Source: Glaciecola sp964621345
GTDB lineage: Bacteria > Pseudomonadota > Gammaproteobacteria > Enterobacterales > Alteromonadaceae
Direction: 5' to 3'
NCBI GenBank assembly: GCA_964621345.1
Contig: CAZUON010000008.1
Coordinates: 33,309 to 97,308 of the forward strand
Length of the DNA: 64,000 nucleotides
Shown here piece by piece: positions 63,516-64,000 of the stretch. The position numbers and the translations under genes are program-made. The notes beneath the pieces were generated by a model. It was given only the letters and a program-made list of their open reading frames with translations, was not told where the DNA came from and searched no databases. How positions within the stretch are numbered: the stretch's first letter is position 1; the number at the start of each line of letters is the position of its first letter.

Positions 63516-63686
63516 TTATATCGCGTCAAACTCACGCTCAAGGAACGTCGATAAGTGTTTACCTTGTTCAGATAAGGTTTCTTTTGATTCAGGATAGTAT
63601 TGCTCGACCCGTTGATACAACAAGGTGTTTTCCGGTCTGTGGCGTTTGTATTTTGCAAGTTGCTGTGTTGCCAGCAACGGTCTCAT
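63516..63686 (-). pseudogene. Second fragment of an IS91/ISCR-type transposase, inverted
   Basis: A 56-codon frame from ATG 63686 reads MRPLLATQQLAKYKRHRPEN then TLLYQRVEQYYPE, and ends FLEREFDAI-stop. This is the N-terminus of IS91/ISCR-type transposases, cut off where the family continues into a Cys-rich zinc region. It matches the plus-strand fragment at 60961-61095 at DNA level (shared GACCGGAAAA and TTGTTGTATCAACGGGT). The two fragments flank the cargo in inverted orientation. Confidence 0.8.
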
Positions 63687-63829
63687 TCATGATTTAGCTA
63701 TCTGAATTATAGGATGGCAAACGTTGGCGTTGTTTTCGACTGGTCGATAGGTTGTTTTTGCGTGTCAAATAGGTCAATTCTATCTCCGGTTTCCGCCCTT
63801 AACAGTCTAAATCCGTCTGTGGTAACAAA

Positions 63830-63945
63830 AATATCAAACTATGTTATAGAAAACCACCATGTGATATTTCCGTTCTTATCAAACATTAAGGATACTATGC
63901 ATTAAAAAAGCTCATTTTCTTATCAAACTTTATTAACATCGCACA
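63830..63945. repeat. Right end of the element with three widely spaced repeats
   Basis: TATCAAAC (complement of GTTTGATA) occurs at 63832-63839, 63877-63884 and 63921-63928, spaced 45 and 44 bp, before the terminal CGCACA at 63940-63945. The spacing differs from the 20-bp spacing of the other end, as in the asymmetric ends of Tn7-like elements. Confidence 0.78.
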
Positions 63946-64000
63946 GTGGATGGCCTAAAAGGCTTCCCTGATGCCATCAATACCGTATTTCCGCAAACGC
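63946..64000 (+). pseudogene. IS256-family transposase, 3' part resumes (runs off window)
   Basis: GTG GAT GGC CTA and so on reads VDGLKGFPDAINTVFPQT, the direct continuation of the IS256 transposase interrupted at 58187. The first five bases, GTGGA, are the duplicated target. The C-terminal catalytic Glu region would lie beyond the window. Confidence 0.9.

Larger units (their letters stand above)
58188..63945. mobile_element. 5758-bp Tn7/Tn5053-like element lacking recognisable transposition genes
   Basis: The element begins TGTGCG and ends CGCACA. Terminal inverted repeats read TGTGCG, five variable bases, then AATAAAGTTTGATAA on both ends (58188-58213 and 63920-63945). The flanks carry the exact 5-bp duplication GTGGA (58183-58187 and 63946-63950), and removing the element plus one copy restores the IS256 frame A-C-V-D-G-L-K-G. 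Three AGTTTGATA-type cores occur at each end. TGT/ACA ends, 5-bp duplication and several internal binding-site-like repeats are traits of Tn7-like and Tn5053-like transposons. No TnsABC or TniABQ homologue is seen inside, so it is decayed or mobilised in trans. Confidence 0.85.

Noticed and set aside
63714..63905. 63-codon ORF at the right end of the element
   Set aside because: It runs through the transposase-site-like repeats and has no ribosome-binding site; chance frame.
58188..63945. Composite transposon formed by two IS91 fragments alone
   Set aside because: The ends, target duplication and binding-site-like repeats lie well outside the IS91-type fragments and define a separate outer element.

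Overview
The window looks like part of the chromosome of a marine gammaproteobacterium of the order Alteromonadales, close to Alteromonas, Glaciecola or Paraglaciecola. This is inferred from protein character and gene order only: a pepQ / slt / fadBA neighbourhood, the ispB // rplU-rpmA // obgE block, the ftsB-ispD-ispF-truD-pcm-nlpD-rpoS block, a Pseudoalteromonas-type chloride-dependent alpha-amylase, and a TonB receptor next to a TPR-sulfotransferase. No rRNA or tRNA gene was recognised. A run of exactly 100 N at 21953-22052 is a scaffold gap of unknown true size, so the two sides may not be neighbours in the genome.

Layout. 1-3894: a sucrose-use cluster (amylosucrase, divergent from an MFS sugar transporter and a ROK fructokinase) with a perfect 14-bp palindrome between the divergent genes. 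4085-4462: maoP. 4510-8890: an AttEFGH-type ABC system (ATPase, fused double FtsX permease, lipocalin-like lipoprotein). 9219-11434: ilvIH. 11560-14611: an outer-membrane barrel protein, a scar joining a tatA start to a fadA end, a PAP2 phosphatase and a glycosyltransferase. 14840-21933: fadBA, slt, pepQ. After the gap, 22096-26810: TPR-sulfotransferase and TonB receptor. 27080-29589: BCCT carrier and a MarR regulator. 29600-32721: ispB, rplU, rpmA, obgE. 32881-37082: RND efflux pair. 37140-43804: elaA, folA, a membrane protein and the rpoS block, which lacks surE. 44218-49601: putA and ygiF. 49751-51250: two secreted proteins of unknown function, one built of three four-cysteine repeats. 51640-53625: alpha-amylase.

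53941-56951 is a compact sensory-looking locus: a lipoprotein, a short protein carrying what looks like a worn MCP signalling tip (apparently starting at ATT), an ODP-type metallo-beta-lactamase-fold di-iron protein, and a stand-alone periplasmic dCache-like protein. Pairing of an ODP protein with MCP-type chemotaxis parts is known from Treponema. Here it may form an oxygen- or iron-responsive input to chemotaxis (inference).

57000-64000 is accessory DNA. An IS256-type transposase gene is cut at one codon by a 5758-bp insertion (58188-63945) and resumes in frame at 63946. The insertion begins TGT and ends ACA, has related terminal inverted repeats, three copies of a 9-bp core motif at each end (20-bp spacing on one side, 44-45 bp on the other) and an exact 5-bp target duplication, GTGGA. 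This is the architecture of Tn7-like and Tn5053-like transposons, but no tns or tni gene is present. The interior holds a tyrosine recombinase plus IS91-family transposase, two inverted fragments of a second IS91/ISCR-type transposase, pseudogenes of a pirin and of a TrmH/SpoU methyltransferase, and one intact secreted protein of unknown function.
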